Below, one piece after another: positions 14,110 through 22,559 of a stretch of 64,000 nt of DNA. The first letter of the stretch is position 1, and every line of letters begins with the position of its first letter. Position numbers and translations under genes: made by a program. The DNA is from an uncultured Eubacterium sp. (GTDB lineage Bacteria; Bacillota; Clostridia; Oscillospirales; Acutalibacteraceae), in the NCBI GenBank assembly GCA_905234495.1, contig CAJOHE010000009.1, positions 19,421 through 83,420 of the forward strand. Direction: 5' to 3'. Under the pieces are notes generated by a model. That model was not told the origin of the DNA and made no database searches. It was given only the letters and a program-made list of their open reading frames with translations.

Positions 14110-15918
14110 TTATTCTACTGTAACTACCTTTGCAAGGTTTCTCGGCTTGTCAACGTCAAGTCCCTTGTCGGATGAAACGTAGTATGCGAGAAGCTGGGTT
14201 GCAACTACTGCGGGAACTACCATAAATTCATCCCTGAGGTCGGGAAGCTCGAAGCTGCATTCGATGTCGTCTGTAATCAGCGACCTTCTTACAAGTGTGA
14301 TTACGTTTGCGCCCCTCGACTGAACCTCGCGGATATTGCTAACCTGCTTTGAAACGAGGTTTTCCTGGGTGAGAAGTGCAATAACGGGGGTACCGCTTGT
14401 GATGAGGGCGATTGTGCCGTGCTTGAGCTCGCCCGAAGCAAACGCCTCTGAGTGGATATACGAAATTTCCTTGAGCTTGAGCGACGCCTCGAGAAGTGCG
14501 GGATAATCGAGTCCCCTGCCTATCATAAAGGTGTGCTCAGCCGTGAGCATCGCGTTTGAAAGATGATGAACATCCTGAGCTCTGTCGAGCACGTCCCTTA
14601 CAGCGTCGGGAATCTTTTTGAGCTCGTCGATAAAGGCGTTGACCTCGTCGGTGGTGAATATGCCGCGAAGCTGAGCCATCTTAGCCGTAACAAGATAGAA
14701 AACGCTGAGCTGGGTTGTGTATGCCTTTGTTGATGCAACGGCAATCTCGGGACCTGCGTCTGTATAGATTACGTTGTCGCTTTCTCTTGCGATACTTGAG
14801 CCGCGAACGTTTACGATTGAAAGAGTCATCGCGCCCTTTCTCTTTGCGTATTTGAGAGCCTCGAGGGTGTCGATAGTCTCACCGCTCTGGCTTACGCTGA
14901 TAACGAGGGACTTATCGTTTACAATCGGGTTTGAATACATATATTCGCTCGCCATATGAACCGATACCGGAATATGGCAGATGCTTTCAATCAGCTGCTT
15001 GCCGATGAGGCCTGCGTGCATAGCGGTACCGCAGGCGATGATTGAGATATTGTCGCACTTTGTGAAGATGCTTTCGTCAACGCCCTCGTTTGTGAAATCG
15101 GGAAGAGAATCAACAATTCTTGATGAGATGGTCTTCTCGATAACTGTCGGCTGCTCGAAAATCTCTTTTTCCATATAGAAGGGATAGCCGCCCTTGCCGC
15201 TGTTTCTGATATCCCAGTCGAGCTTGAGGATTTCGGGCTCAACGGGCTTTCCGTTGAAATCAACAATCTCGTAGCCGTCCTTTGTAATCTTTGCGATTGT
15301 GAACTCGGGAAGTACGAAATATTCGTCGCTGTATTCGCCGATTGCCATAATGTCGGAAGCGATATATGCGCCGTCCTCATTCTTGCAGCAAACTATCGGG
15401 CTTACGTTTCTTACCGCGTAGATTGTGTCGGGAATATCGTCAAACATAACCGCAAATGCGTATGTTCCCGTAAGCTTTTTAACCGCGCTTGAAATTGCGG
15501 CAATCGGATCGCCCTTGAACTGGCGGTCGATAAGAGCCGCGGCAATTTCGCTGTCGGTCTGGCTTCTGAGGCGGTCCGCAATATTGAGCGTGCCTCTTAT
15601 TGCCTCGTAATTTTCGATAATGCCGTTGTGAACGAGGGTAACTCTGCCGAACTTGTGGGGATGTGAATTTTCATCACTTACGCCGCCGTGGGTTGCCCAT
15701 CTTGTATGGCCGATGCCCGTTACGCCCTTGACGTCGTCGCACCTTTCCATAAGGTCCTCAACCCTGCCCTTGCACTTTGTTACAAGGGTCTGCCTGAAAT
15801 CGGGGTGATACACCGCAACGCCTGCGCTGTCGTAGCCCCTGTATTCAAGGGTTTTAAGTCCCTTTAAAAGTATTCCTCTTGCTTCACTGTAGCCTGTGTA
15901 GCCTATAATTCCGCACAT
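14110..15918 (-). CDS. glmS: Glutamine-fructose-6-phosphate aminotransferase (isomerizing)
   Basis: 602 residues from the ATG at 15916-15918, so that Cys2 in MCGIIGYTG becomes the N-terminal nucleophile; the in-frame start six codons upstream is rejected for that reason. GlmS makes glucosamine-6-phosphate from fructose-6-phosphate and glutamine, the first step to UDP-GlcNAc. The glutaminase half contains GIGHTRWATHGG and the isomerase half has two SIS domains (for example IACGTAMHAGL and SQSGETIDTLEAL). The C-terminus DKPRNLAKVVTVE is the family end. It stands alone between its own promoter and terminator. The structured 92-nt leader suggests post-transcriptional control. Confidence 0.97.
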   Translation of the reverse strand: MCGIIGYTGYSEARGILLKGLKTLEYRGYDSAGVAVYHPDFRQTLVTKCKGRVEDLMERCDDVKGVTGIGHTRWATHGGVSDENSHPHKFGRVTLVHNGIIENYEAIRGTLNIADRLRSQTDSEIAAALIDRQFKGDPIAAISSAVKKLTGTYAFAVMFDDIPDTIYAVRNVSPIVCCKNEDGAYIASDIMAIGEYSDEYFVLPEFTIAKITKDGYEIVDFNGKPVEPEILKLDWDIRNSGKGGYPFYMEKEIFEQPTVIEKTISSRIVDSLPDFTNEGVDESIFTKCDNISIIACGTAMHAGLIGKQLIESICHIPVSVHMASEYMYSNPIVNDKSLVISVSQSGETIDTLEALKYAKRKGAMTLSIVNVRGSSIARESDNVIYTDAGPEIAVASTKAYTTQLSVFYLVTAKMAQLRGIFTTDEVNAFIDELKKIPDAVRDVLDRAQDVHHLSNAMLTAEHTFMIGRGLDYPALLEASLKLKEISYIHSEAFASGELKHGTIALITSGTPVIALLTQENLVSKQVSNIREVQSRGANVITLVRRSLITDDIECSFELPDLRDEFMVVPAVVATQLLAYYVSSDKGLDVDKPRNLAKVVTVE

Positions 15919-16010
15919 AATAAATCTCCAATTCATTAGTCATATTTATGATATGACGTTTTAGTGTTTTGATTCACCTTCAACAAGGTGGTGTGGTTTT
16001 TACCCCCACT
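15919..16010 (-). promoter_or_regulatory. Structured 5' leader of glmS
   Basis: Transcribed leader of about 90 nt on the minus strand. It can form GTGG/CCAC, then CACCTT-GTTG-AAGGTG, then GTCATAT-CATAA-ATATGAC, and ends in the TTGGAG ribosome-binding site 7 nt before the ATG. It does not match what I know of the glmS ribozyme core and is much shorter. Regulation is a guess from structure alone. Confidence 0.45.
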
Positions 16011-16016
16011 TATATG

Positions 16017-16045
16017 ATGATACCACAATATATATAAAATGTCAA
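16017..16045 (-). promoter_or_regulatory. glmS promoter
   Basis: On the minus strand, TTGACA (16040-16045), 17 bp, TATCAT (16017-16022), immediately downstream of the iorB terminator. Confidence 0.8.
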
Positions 16046-16053
16046 TATAATAG

Positions 16054-16076
16054 AAGCGGCATCAATGATGCCGCTT
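16054..16076 (-). terminator. Terminator of the ligase-iorAB operon
   Basis: AAGCGGCATC, a 3-nt loop and GATGCCGCTT, 9 bp after the iorB stop. The T-run on the minus strand is interrupted (CTATTATATT). Confidence 0.7.
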
Positions 16077-16084
16077 TAATTCTG

Positions 16085-16660
16085 TTATGCGTTTGCGCCG
16101 AGTTCAAACGCTTTTTTGTTTAGCTCGAGGAACTTCGGCGGAACAACCGCTTCCATAGCTTCCTGCCACTTTTGAGCCTCTATCTCGGGGAAGTATTTTG
16201 AAAGCCTTCCCATAAGCGCAATGTTTACCGCCTTTGACGAGCCTGCCTCGTCCGCAAGCGCGAGGAAATCCTTTGCGTCAACCTGAGCGCCCGCCTTTTC
16301 CATTTTTTCAATAAGGCTTTCGGGATATTCCGCGCTGCCTGTGATTACGGGCATGGGCTCAACCTGCTGGGTGTTTGTGATAATCTGTCCTTCGGGCTTG
16401 AGGTATTCAATCCACCTTGCAGCCTCAAGCTCTTCAAAGGAAATGATTATGTCAGCCTCGCCCTTGTCGATTACGGGGGAATAAACCTTGTCGCCGTAGC
16501 GAACGTATGTTACAACGGAACCGCCTCTCTGGCTCATACCGTGAACCTCGGAAACCTTAACGTCGTAGCCCTCGTTGAGAAGAACGCAGCCGAGAAGCTT
16601 GCTTGCAAGAAGGGTTCCCTGACCGCCGACGCCGACAATCATAATGTTTTTCGTATCCAT
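16085..16660 (-). CDS. iorB: Indolepyruvate ferredoxin oxidoreductase, beta subunit
   Basis: 191 residues from the ATG at 16658-16660, after a strong GGAGGGGAGGAC site; the seven codons upstream in frame are part of that site. The gamma-type domain starts IMIVGVGGQGTLLASKLLG (a glycine-rich loop) and includes VSEVHGMSQRGGSVVTYVRYG, typical of IorB. With IorA it oxidatively decarboxylates aryl-pyruvates (indolepyruvate, phenylpyruvate, 4-hydroxyphenylpyruvate) to aryl-acetyl-CoA, CO2 and reduced ferredoxin. The start follows the iorA stop at 16662 by 1 bp, so the two are coupled. Cytoplasmic, oxygen sensitive. Confidence 0.94.
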   Translation of the reverse strand: MDTKNIMIVGVGGQGTLLASKLLGCVLLNEGYDVKVSEVHGMSQRGGSVVTYVRYGDKVYSPVIDKGEADIIISFEELEAARWIEYLKPEGQIITNTQQVEPMPVITGSAEYPESLIEKMEKAGAQVDAKDFLALADEAGSSKAVNIALMGRLSKYFPEIEAQKWQEAMEAVVPPKFLELNKKAFELGANA

Positions 16661-16661
16661 T

Positions 16662-18395
16662 TTAGTCCTCCCCTCCTTCAAGCGCGCCGAATTTGCACAT
16701 CCGGGTGCAGACCTTGCAGCCCACGCAGAGAGTATGGTCGATTCTGACCTTCTTATCCCTGACGGATATTGCGGGGCAGCCTATTTTCATACACATCTTA
16801 CAGCCAACGCACTTATCCGTATCCGCTTTAAGCGGGGGTTTGTGCACCGTTCCCTTAATCATTACGCAGGGACGGCGGCTGATGATGATTGACGGGGCGG
16901 CGATTGAAAGCTCTTCATTGAGAACTCTGTCGCACTCGTCAAGGTCGTAGGGGTCGACAACCCTCACCCTGTCAAAGCCGAGAGCCCTGCAAAGCGCCTC
17001 AAGGTCAACCTTGCCCGCGGGCTCGCCGCGAAGGTTTTTACCCGTGGTCGGGTTCTGCTGATGCCCTGTCATACCGGTGATTGAGTTGTCGAGAATTATT
17101 ACTGTTGAATTGCTCATATTGTAGGAAATATCGGTGATTCCCGTCATTCCCGAATGGATGAAGGTCGAGTCGCCGATAACGCCCACGCTGTGGTGTTCGC
17201 CCTCTTCGCCCATGGCTTTATTAAAGCCGTGGAGTCCCGAACAGGAAGCGCCCATACATACGTTCAAATCCATTGAATTGAGCGGTGCAACGGCGCCGAG
17301 AGTGTAGCAGCCGATGTCGCCGTAAACCATACAGTTGTTCTTTTTGAGCGTGTAGAATATTCCTCTGTGAGGGCAGCCTGCGCACATAACGGGCGGTCTC
17401 GGCGGAATTTCATCCTCGATTGATGGATGAGCGCCGACCTCGATGTCCATACACTCTCTAATAAGATTTTGTGAAAATTCGCCACATATCGGGAAGATAT
17501 CCTTACCCTCAACCGCAACGCCTATCTGCTTGCAGAAGTTTTCCATAATCGGGTCGAGCTCTTCGAGAACGATGAGCCTGTCAACCTGTGCGGCGAAATC
17601 TTTAATAAGCTTTTCGGGCATGGGATAAACCATACCGATTTTAAGGATGCTCGCACTGCTGCCGAAAACCTCTTTCGCGTACTGATACGAGGTTGACGAG
17701 GTGATGATACCGAGCGAGGTATCACCCATTTCAACGCGGTTAACGTCGGCTGTCTCTGCCCATTGCGCAATCGCCTTCGTGCGCTCTTCGACTCTTTCGT
17801 GAGCGTCGCGCGAGTTCTTTGTCATCATAACCTTTGTCGGGTCCTTGACATACTCAACCTGCGGCGGAACGAGCCTTTCCTCGGGGTTTACAACGCTCTG
17901 TGAATGGGCAACTCTCGTGCACATTTTAAGAAGAACGGGCGTGTTGAACTTTTCTGAAATCTCGTACGCCTTCTTTGCAAAAAGCCTTGCTTCCTCAGAG
18001 TCGCTCGGCTCAAGCATCGGAATCTTTGCCGCGATTGCATAGTGGCGCGAATCCTGCTCATTTTGCGAGGAATGCATACCCGGGTCGTCCGCAACGCAGA
18101 CAACGAGCCCCGCGTTGAGTCCCTGATATGAAATTGTGAAAAGAGGGTCTGCGGCAACGTTGAGACCTACGTGCTTCATAGCGCAGGCAGCGCGCACCCC
18201 GCCGAGGGAAGCGCCGTGTGCAACCTCGAGCGCAACCTTTTCATTAGGCGCCCACTCGCAGTACATCTCGCTGTATTTTGCCGCCTCTTCTGTTATCTCG
18301 GTACTCGGGGTTCCGGGATAGCTTGAAACGACCATACAGCCCGCTTCATAGAGACCTCTTGCAACAGCCTTGTTGCCTATCATTAATTCTCTCAT
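16662..18395 (-). CDS. iorA: Indolepyruvate ferredoxin oxidoreductase, alpha subunit
   Basis: 577 residues from the ATG at 18393-18395 with AAAGGAGC upstream; the 37 in-frame residues further upstream overlap the ligase gene and are rejected. Order of parts: N-terminal pyrimidine-binding domain (VSSYPGTPSTEITE), transketolase-like central domain, thiamine-diphosphate domain (CAGCPHRGIFY, GDIGCYTLG) and a C-terminal ferredoxin domain with two 4Fe-4S motifs, CVGCKMCMKIGCP and CVGCKVCTRMCK. It produces aryl-acetyl-CoA from aryl-pyruvate and can also run in reverse. It lies between the acyl-CoA ligase (10 bp upstream) and iorB. Confidence 0.96.
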   Translation of the reverse strand: MRELMIGNKAVARGLYEAGCMVVSSYPGTPSTEITEEAAKYSEMYCEWAPNEKVALEVAHGASLGGVRAACAMKHVGLNVAADPLFTISYQGLNAGLVVCVADDPGMHSSQNEQDSRHYAIAAKIPMLEPSDSEEARLFAKKAYEISEKFNTPVLLKMCTRVAHSQSVVNPEERLVPPQVEYVKDPTKVMMTKNSRDAHERVEERTKAIAQWAETADVNRVEMGDTSLGIITSSTSYQYAKEVFGSSASILKIGMVYPMPEKLIKDFAAQVDRLIVLEELDPIMENFCKQIGVAVEGKDIFPICGEFSQNLIRECMDIEVGAHPSIEDEIPPRPPVMCAGCPHRGIFYTLKKNNCMVYGDIGCYTLGAVAPLNSMDLNVCMGASCSGLHGFNKAMGEEGEHHSVGVIGDSTFIHSGMTGITDISYNMSNSTVIILDNSITGMTGHQQNPTTGKNLRGEPAGKVDLEALCRALGFDRVRVVDPYDLDECDRVLNEELSIAAPSIIISRRPCVMIKGTVHKPPLKADTDKCVGCKMCMKIGCPAISVRDKKVRIDHTLCVGCKVCTRMCKFGALEGGED

Positions 18396-18405
18396 TTTTG
18401 CTCCT

Positions 18406-20040
18406 TTAAGACATATTTTCCTTCTCAACAAGAAGGTCTGCGCCGTAGCGCTTACGCAGCGCGGGCTTTTCGATTTTACCCGTTGCGTTACGCGGAATCT
18501 CGTCAAAGATTATTTCCTTCGGGCGCTTATATCTCGGAAGACCGAGGCAGAACTTTTCAAGCTCTTCCTTAGTACATTCCATACCGTCTTTAATCTCTAT
18601 GATTGCGGCGGTCTTTTCGCCGAGTCTGTGGTCGGGAAGACCTATAACTGCGGCGTCCTTAATCTTGTCATATTTACGAAGGAAGTCCTCAATCTGAACG
18701 GGGTAAATATTCTCGCCGCCCGATACGATAACGTCCTTCTTTCTGTCAACGAGGAAGTAGAAGCCGTCCTCGTCCTGACGCGCCATATCACCCGTAAAGA
18801 GCCAGCCGTCCTTAATCGTTTCGGCGGTCGCCTCTTCATTATTATAGTAGCAGGTCATAACGCCGGGTCCCTTGACGCAGAGCTCGCCAACCTCGCCCTG
18901 ATTTACTATATTTCCGTTTTCGTCGACAATCTTACATTCCCAGCGGTAGCCCGGAATTCCGATAGCGCCGACCTTGTGAAGATTGCCCATACCGAGGTGA
19001 ACGCAGCCCGGACCCGTAGACTCTGAAAGACCATAGTTGGTGTCGTAGTCGTGGTGCGGGAAAACGTCCATCCATCTCTTGATGAGTGACGGCGGAACGG
19101 GCTGAGCGCCTATGTGCATAAGGCGCCACTGAGAAAGCTGATAATCGTCAAGATTGATGTCGCCGCTGTCGATTGCGTCGAGGATATCCTGAGCCCACGG
19201 AACGAGAAGCCATACGATTGTGCACCTCTCGGATGAAACCGCCTCGATAATCGTCTTGGGCTTTGCGCCCTTGAGAAGCACCGCCTTGCTTCCTGCGCAT
19301 AGGCTGCCCATCCAGTGGAATTTCGCGCCCGTGTGATAGAGGGGCGGGATGCAGAGGAAGGTGTCTCCCCTGCCGATTTCATGATGTCTCATTTCCATTT
19401 CAGCCGCCTGCGAGAGGCTCTGGTGTTTATGTAAAATAGCCTTCGGGAAGCCCGTTGTTCCCGATGAGAAATAGATTGCGCCGAAGTCGTCGTCTGTAAG
19501 CTCAATATCTGGCGCCTGACTTGAACAGTCCGCCACAAGCTCGTGATAGCTTTCTGCAAAATGGGGGCAGTTGTCGCCCACATAGATGAGAAGTCTGTGC
19601 TCGGCAAGCTCGTCCGCGTGGGTTTCGATTCTTCCGATGAACTCGGGACCGAACACCATCACGTCAACCTCGGCAAGCTCAACGCAGTAGAGTATCTCAT
19701 CTGCGTCATAGCGGAAATTGAGGGGCACCGCGATTGCGCCCGTCTTGAGAATACCGAAATAAATCGGCAGCCACTCAAGGCAGTTATACATAAGAATGGC
19801 AACCTTGTCGCCCTTCTTTACGCCCCTTTCGATAAGCATATTCGCAAAACGGTTTGCCTTTTCGTCAAATACGCTCCACGTGATTTCTCTTCTGTACTGT
19901 GAGTAACGGGTCGATTCAATCAGACCGTACTCCTTCCACGTCATCCTGCGGCTGTCCTTTTCCTCGGGGTTGAGCTCAACGAGAGCAACCTCTTCGGGGT
20001 AGAGCCTTGCGTTTCTTTCAAGCAGTTCAATAACAGGCAT
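18406..20040 (-). CDS. AMP-forming acyl-CoA ligase, linked to iorAB
   Basis: 544 residues of the adenylate-forming family. Motifs: phosphate-binding loop YFSSGTTGFPKA, A5 region NYGLSESTGPG, GWLFTGD, VDRKKDVIVSGGENIYP (hinge), and the catalytic lysine in RNATGKIEKPALRK. These enzymes activate a carboxylate with ATP and CoA. The iorAB genes follow in the same operon, so an aryl acetate (indoleacetate, phenylacetate) is the likely substrate: its CoA ester is what IorAB makes or consumes. Sequence alone does not separate this from medium- or long-chain fatty-acid ligases. AAGGAT lies 8 nt upstream of the ATG. Confidence 0.88.
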   Translation of the reverse strand: MPVIELLERNARLYPEEVALVELNPEEKDSRRMTWKEYGLIESTRYSQYRREITWSVFDEKANRFANMLIERGVKKGDKVAILMYNCLEWLPIYFGILKTGAIAVPLNFRYDADEILYCVELAEVDVMVFGPEFIGRIETHADELAEHRLLIYVGDNCPHFAESYHELVADCSSQAPDIELTDDDFGAIYFSSGTTGFPKAILHKHQSLSQAAEMEMRHHEIGRGDTFLCIPPLYHTGAKFHWMGSLCAGSKAVLLKGAKPKTIIEAVSSERCTIVWLLVPWAQDILDAIDSGDINLDDYQLSQWRLMHIGAQPVPPSLIKRWMDVFPHHDYDTNYGLSESTGPGCVHLGMGNLHKVGAIGIPGYRWECKIVDENGNIVNQGEVGELCVKGPGVMTCYYNNEEATAETIKDGWLFTGDMARQDEDGFYFLVDRKKDVIVSGGENIYPVQIEDFLRKYDKIKDAAVIGLPDHRLGEKTAAIIEIKDGMECTKEELEKFCLGLPRYKRPKEIIFDEIPRNATGKIEKPALRKRYGADLLVEKENMS

Positions 20041-20103
20041 TTTTATATCCTTCTCTCTTTTGGAATAATTTAGCGCTTTTATGCGTTAAATCGCTTAATA
20101 GAT

Positions 20104-20132
20104 AATATAACACATATAATAAATAAAGTCAA
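20104..20132 (-). promoter_or_regulatory. Promoter of the ligase-iorAB operon
   Basis: On the minus strand, TTGACT (20127-20132), 17 bp, TATATT (20104-20109). The leader contains a TTTAACGC/GCGCTAAA hairpin. Confidence 0.75.
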
Positions 20133-20147
20133 TTAATAAAAAAATAA

Positions 20148-20169
20148 ACGGGATACCGAGGTATCCCGT
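20148..20169 (-). terminator. Aquaporin-gene terminator
   Basis: ACGGGATACC/GGTATCCCGT stem, followed on the minus strand by TTTATTTTTTT, 15 bp after the aquaporin stop. Confidence 0.85.
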
Positions 20170-20183
20170 CGTGTTTTACGTTA

Positions 20184-20933
20184 TTATTCTGCTGCTTCTT
20201 CAGCCTCTGCCGGTGCTTCCTTCTTTTCTTCCTTTGCGGATTCAAGGAACTTGTAGCAGAATGCTGCGATTGCCGCGCCTGCAAGAGGTGCCACGATGAA
20301 CACCCAGAGCTGCTGAAGCGGAATTGAGTTGTGGTTTACAAGTGCGTTCATAACAGCGGGGCCGATTGAACGTGCGGGGTTTACTGAAGTTCCCGTAAGA
20401 CCGATGCCGAGGATATGAACGAGTGTGAGCGTAAAGCCGATGATAAGTCCGACGAAGGAGCCGTGGTTTGCCTTCTTTGACGTTACGCCGAGGATTGTGA
20501 GAACGAAGATGAACGTGAGCACAACCTCAACAAGGATTCCGGCGATGAAATTGCCGTTTACGCCGTTGAGACCGTTGGTGCCCATACCGCCCGTCATATC
20601 GGTTACAACGCCCTTCTTGAACACGAGTGCAAGGAAGCCAGAGCCTGCGAAAGCGCCGAGAATCTGGGCGATTACGTAGCAGATGAAATCCTTAACGCTC
20701 ATACCGCCCGAGATGAGAACGCCGAGCGAAACAGCGGGGTTGATATGGCAGCCGGAAATATTGCCGATGCAATATGCCATACCTACGATTGTAAGGCCGA
20801 ATGCGAGAGCGGTAAGAATATATCCGCTTCCCATCTGGGAATTACAGCCAACAAGCATAGCGGTTCCGCAGCCGAGAGTTACGAGCACGGACGTGCCTAT
20901 AAACTCTGCAATGTACTTTTTGATTGATTCCAT
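20184..20933 (-). CDS. Aquaporin (MIP family, AqpZ-like)
   Basis: 249 residues with six membrane segments and two half-helices carrying the NPA boxes: GCHINPAVSLG (Asn65-Pro66-Ala67) and GTSVNPARSIG (185-187), the latter followed by the selectivity-filter Arg188. His63 before the first NPA and the overall spacing look more like a water channel (AqpZ) than a glycerol facilitator (GlpF), but the split is not certain. The C-terminal tail is unusual, a 20-residue Lys/Glu/Ala stretch (KEEKKEAPAEAEEAAE). Single gene with a perfect consensus promoter and its own terminator, so it is probably expressed at a high level. Confidence 0.94.
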   Translation of the reverse strand: MESIKKYIAEFIGTSVLVTLGCGTAMLVGCNSQMGSGYILTALAFGLTIVGMAYCIGNISGCHINPAVSLGVLISGGMSVKDFICYVIAQILGAFAGSGFLALVFKKGVVTDMTGGMGTNGLNGVNGNFIAGILVEVVLTFIFVLTILGVTSKKANHGSFVGLIIGFTLTLVHILGIGLTGTSVNPARSIGPAVMNALVNHNSIPLQQLWVFIVAPLAGAAIAAFCYKFLESAKEEKKEAPAEAEEAAE

Positions 20934-20968
20934 AAAAACAACTCCTTTATGTAATTATTTGCAATAAA

Positions 20969-20997
20969 ATTATAATACTTTTGGAAATCATTGTCAA
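20969..20997 (-). promoter_or_regulatory. Perfect consensus promoter of the aquaporin gene
   Basis: On the minus strand, TTGACA (20992-20997), 17 bp, TATAAT (20969-20974). It abuts the stop codon of the lipase gene. Confidence 0.85.
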
Positions 20998-22176
20998 TCA
21001 AAGTTCATTAATCATCTGCAGATGATTTGTGTAAAAATCCCTGACGTCGTTTTTCTTTGTCATTCCGCCCTGAAGCGACATATGGTCGCCCCTGTAAACG
21101 GGCATAACGTACCATATTCCCTTTTGGACTTCGCCCTCGCCGTACTCGGCGGAAGGCGCGTTAAACGGCGCGGTCGCGGAATTTGTGTTGACAAGTCCGT
21201 CGTTTTCAAGCCACGATTCGTCTATGGTGCAGCCGCCCTCGGTCTCGCCCGTAAACATACCCATAAGTATTGCCGATTTGACAAACATCGGCTCGGTGAT
21301 GTCCTCGTCCGGTCTGTATGTGCCGTCGTCCTGCCTGTCGGTCGATGAGCACGGAACCGAGAAATAGTAGACGTTTTCAAGCGTTGAAATGCTCTCGTTG
21401 AGCTTCATCGCGTTGTCAATTTTCAAATCATAATTCGCGTAGTCCGATTCGTCCCTGCCGTCGCCTTCGCCCGCGGTTGCGCTTCCGACCATATCCGAAG
21501 CCGCTTTCTGGGTGAAGGAAAGCTCAGCCTCAACCTCGTCGTTGTTGACGTTTGCGTTGTAGGCGGTGGTGCCGTTATGGGGCGCCGCAAGGGCTGTGAT
21601 GCTATAGATATAATCGGCTTTCCCGCCCGTGAAGAGAGGCGATAGCTCATCTGCAGGCGTGGCGTTTCTCTCAGCCTCGCTGCCGTTTGCCATAAGCTCG
21701 GCAAGAAGCCTTACGGTCGCGCCGCCAAAGCTGTGACCGAGAAGGTTTATCTTGTTCTCGCCGTCCCATTCATCCACGAGAGCCCTTCCCGTATAGTCCT
21801 CGCCGTAGCGCTCGTGATTGCAGCGTTCACTGTGCTCTGCGCCGTAATCTACAACGCTGCCGCTAAGCTCGGCATAAAGCTCGCACGCCCTGTCCCACGC
21901 GCTGCCGAAGGGGTCGACAGAGGCGCTCACGCAGTTGAAGCCTTCGTCATTGAGATATTCCATAAGGTCGCCGCCGAACATTCCCCAATAAGGCAGAAAC
22001 TTATCCCTCGAGTCGTAGCTTCCCCATCCACTCAGACCGTGAACGAAAACGAAGGTGTAGTTTGTTTTGAAGCCGTCGGCATTTGCGCTGATCGTAGCAG
22101 TCCCCCGCGCGCAGGATGAAAAAAGAATCGCCGCACACATAAGAAGGGCAGATATTTTTATAAAATGTTTTTTCAT
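20998..22176 (-). CDS. Secreted lipoprotein lipase (family I.5/staphylococcal-type fold)
   Basis: 392 residues with a lipoprotein signal (LFSSC, Cys22). The alpha/beta-hydrolase part shows FVHGLSGWG (oxyanion region), DYGAEHSERCNHERYG (a His-rich segment like the zinc site of family I.5 lipases), the nucleophile elbow GHSFGG (Ser149), ALAAPHNGT, and ENDGLVNTNSA near the calcium/Asp region. The catalytic His is probably in YRGDHMSL. This matches the Geobacillus/Staphylococcus lipase group, which hydrolyse triacylglycerols outside the cell. No terminator is seen between it and the aquaporin promoter. GGTGAT lies 4 nt before the ATG. Confidence 0.88.
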   Translation of the reverse strand: MKKHFIKISALLMCAAILFSSCARGTATISANADGFKTNYTFVFVHGLSGWGSYDSRDKFLPYWGMFGGDLMEYLNDEGFNCVSASVDPFGSAWDRACELYAELSGSVVDYGAEHSERCNHERYGEDYTGRALVDEWDGENKINLLGHSFGGATVRLLAELMANGSEAERNATPADELSPLFTGGKADYIYSITALAAPHNGTTAYNANVNNDEVEAELSFTQKAASDMVGSATAGEGDGRDESDYANYDLKIDNAMKLNESISTLENVYYFSVPCSSTDRQDDGTYRPDEDITEPMFVKSAILMGMFTGETEGGCTIDESWLENDGLVNTNSATAPFNAPSAEYGEGEVQKGIWYVMPVYRGDHMSLQGGMTKKNDVRDFYTNHLQMINEL

Positions 22177-22347
22177 AATATCACCGAGATTAGATTAACA
22201 TAAAATGATTATTAAGTAAATATTATAAATGAAAATAGAAGTAATGTGCCGAAGTGTCTACTTGCAGTGAATTGATGATTTTAACCTTTATCGCGCGGGC
22301 GATGCTTCGGGAACCCTAAGGTCGCATTTTAAATGCGTATCTTTCAT

Positions 22348-22382
22348 AACCACAAAGAGGACACCCAAGGGTGTCCTCTTTG

Positions 22383-22387
<5 letters not shown>
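22348..22387 (-). terminator. Perfect 19-bp inverted repeat after tRNA-fMet
   Basis: Arms at 22348-22366 and 22369-22387, loop AA. The right arm includes the ACCA tail of the tRNA, which is mirrored in the left arm. The stem (AAAGAGGACACCC core) probably ends tRNA transcription on the minus strand, though only a short T-run (CTCTTTG) is inside the stem. The rest of 22177-22347 shows no gene. Confidence 0.7.
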
Positions 22388-22458
<71 letters not shown>

Positions 22459-22478
22459 ATATTCCGTGTGTGCTAATA

Positions 22479-22506
22479 ATTATAACAGAAAATGTATTTT
22501 TGTCAA
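22479..22506 (-). promoter_or_regulatory. tRNA-fMet promoter
   Basis: On the minus strand, TTGACA (22501-22506), 16 bp, TATAAT (22479-22484), about 20 bp before the tRNA. Confidence 0.82.
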
Positions 22507-22559
22507 TAGATTTTTTTAAAAATCCGAATAAAGATTTAATTTAGTCAAAGCATAGAATT

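Noticed and set aside
15919..16022. glmS ribozyme
   Set aside because: The leader is too short and I cannot find the conserved ribozyme core; kept only as an unassigned structured leader.
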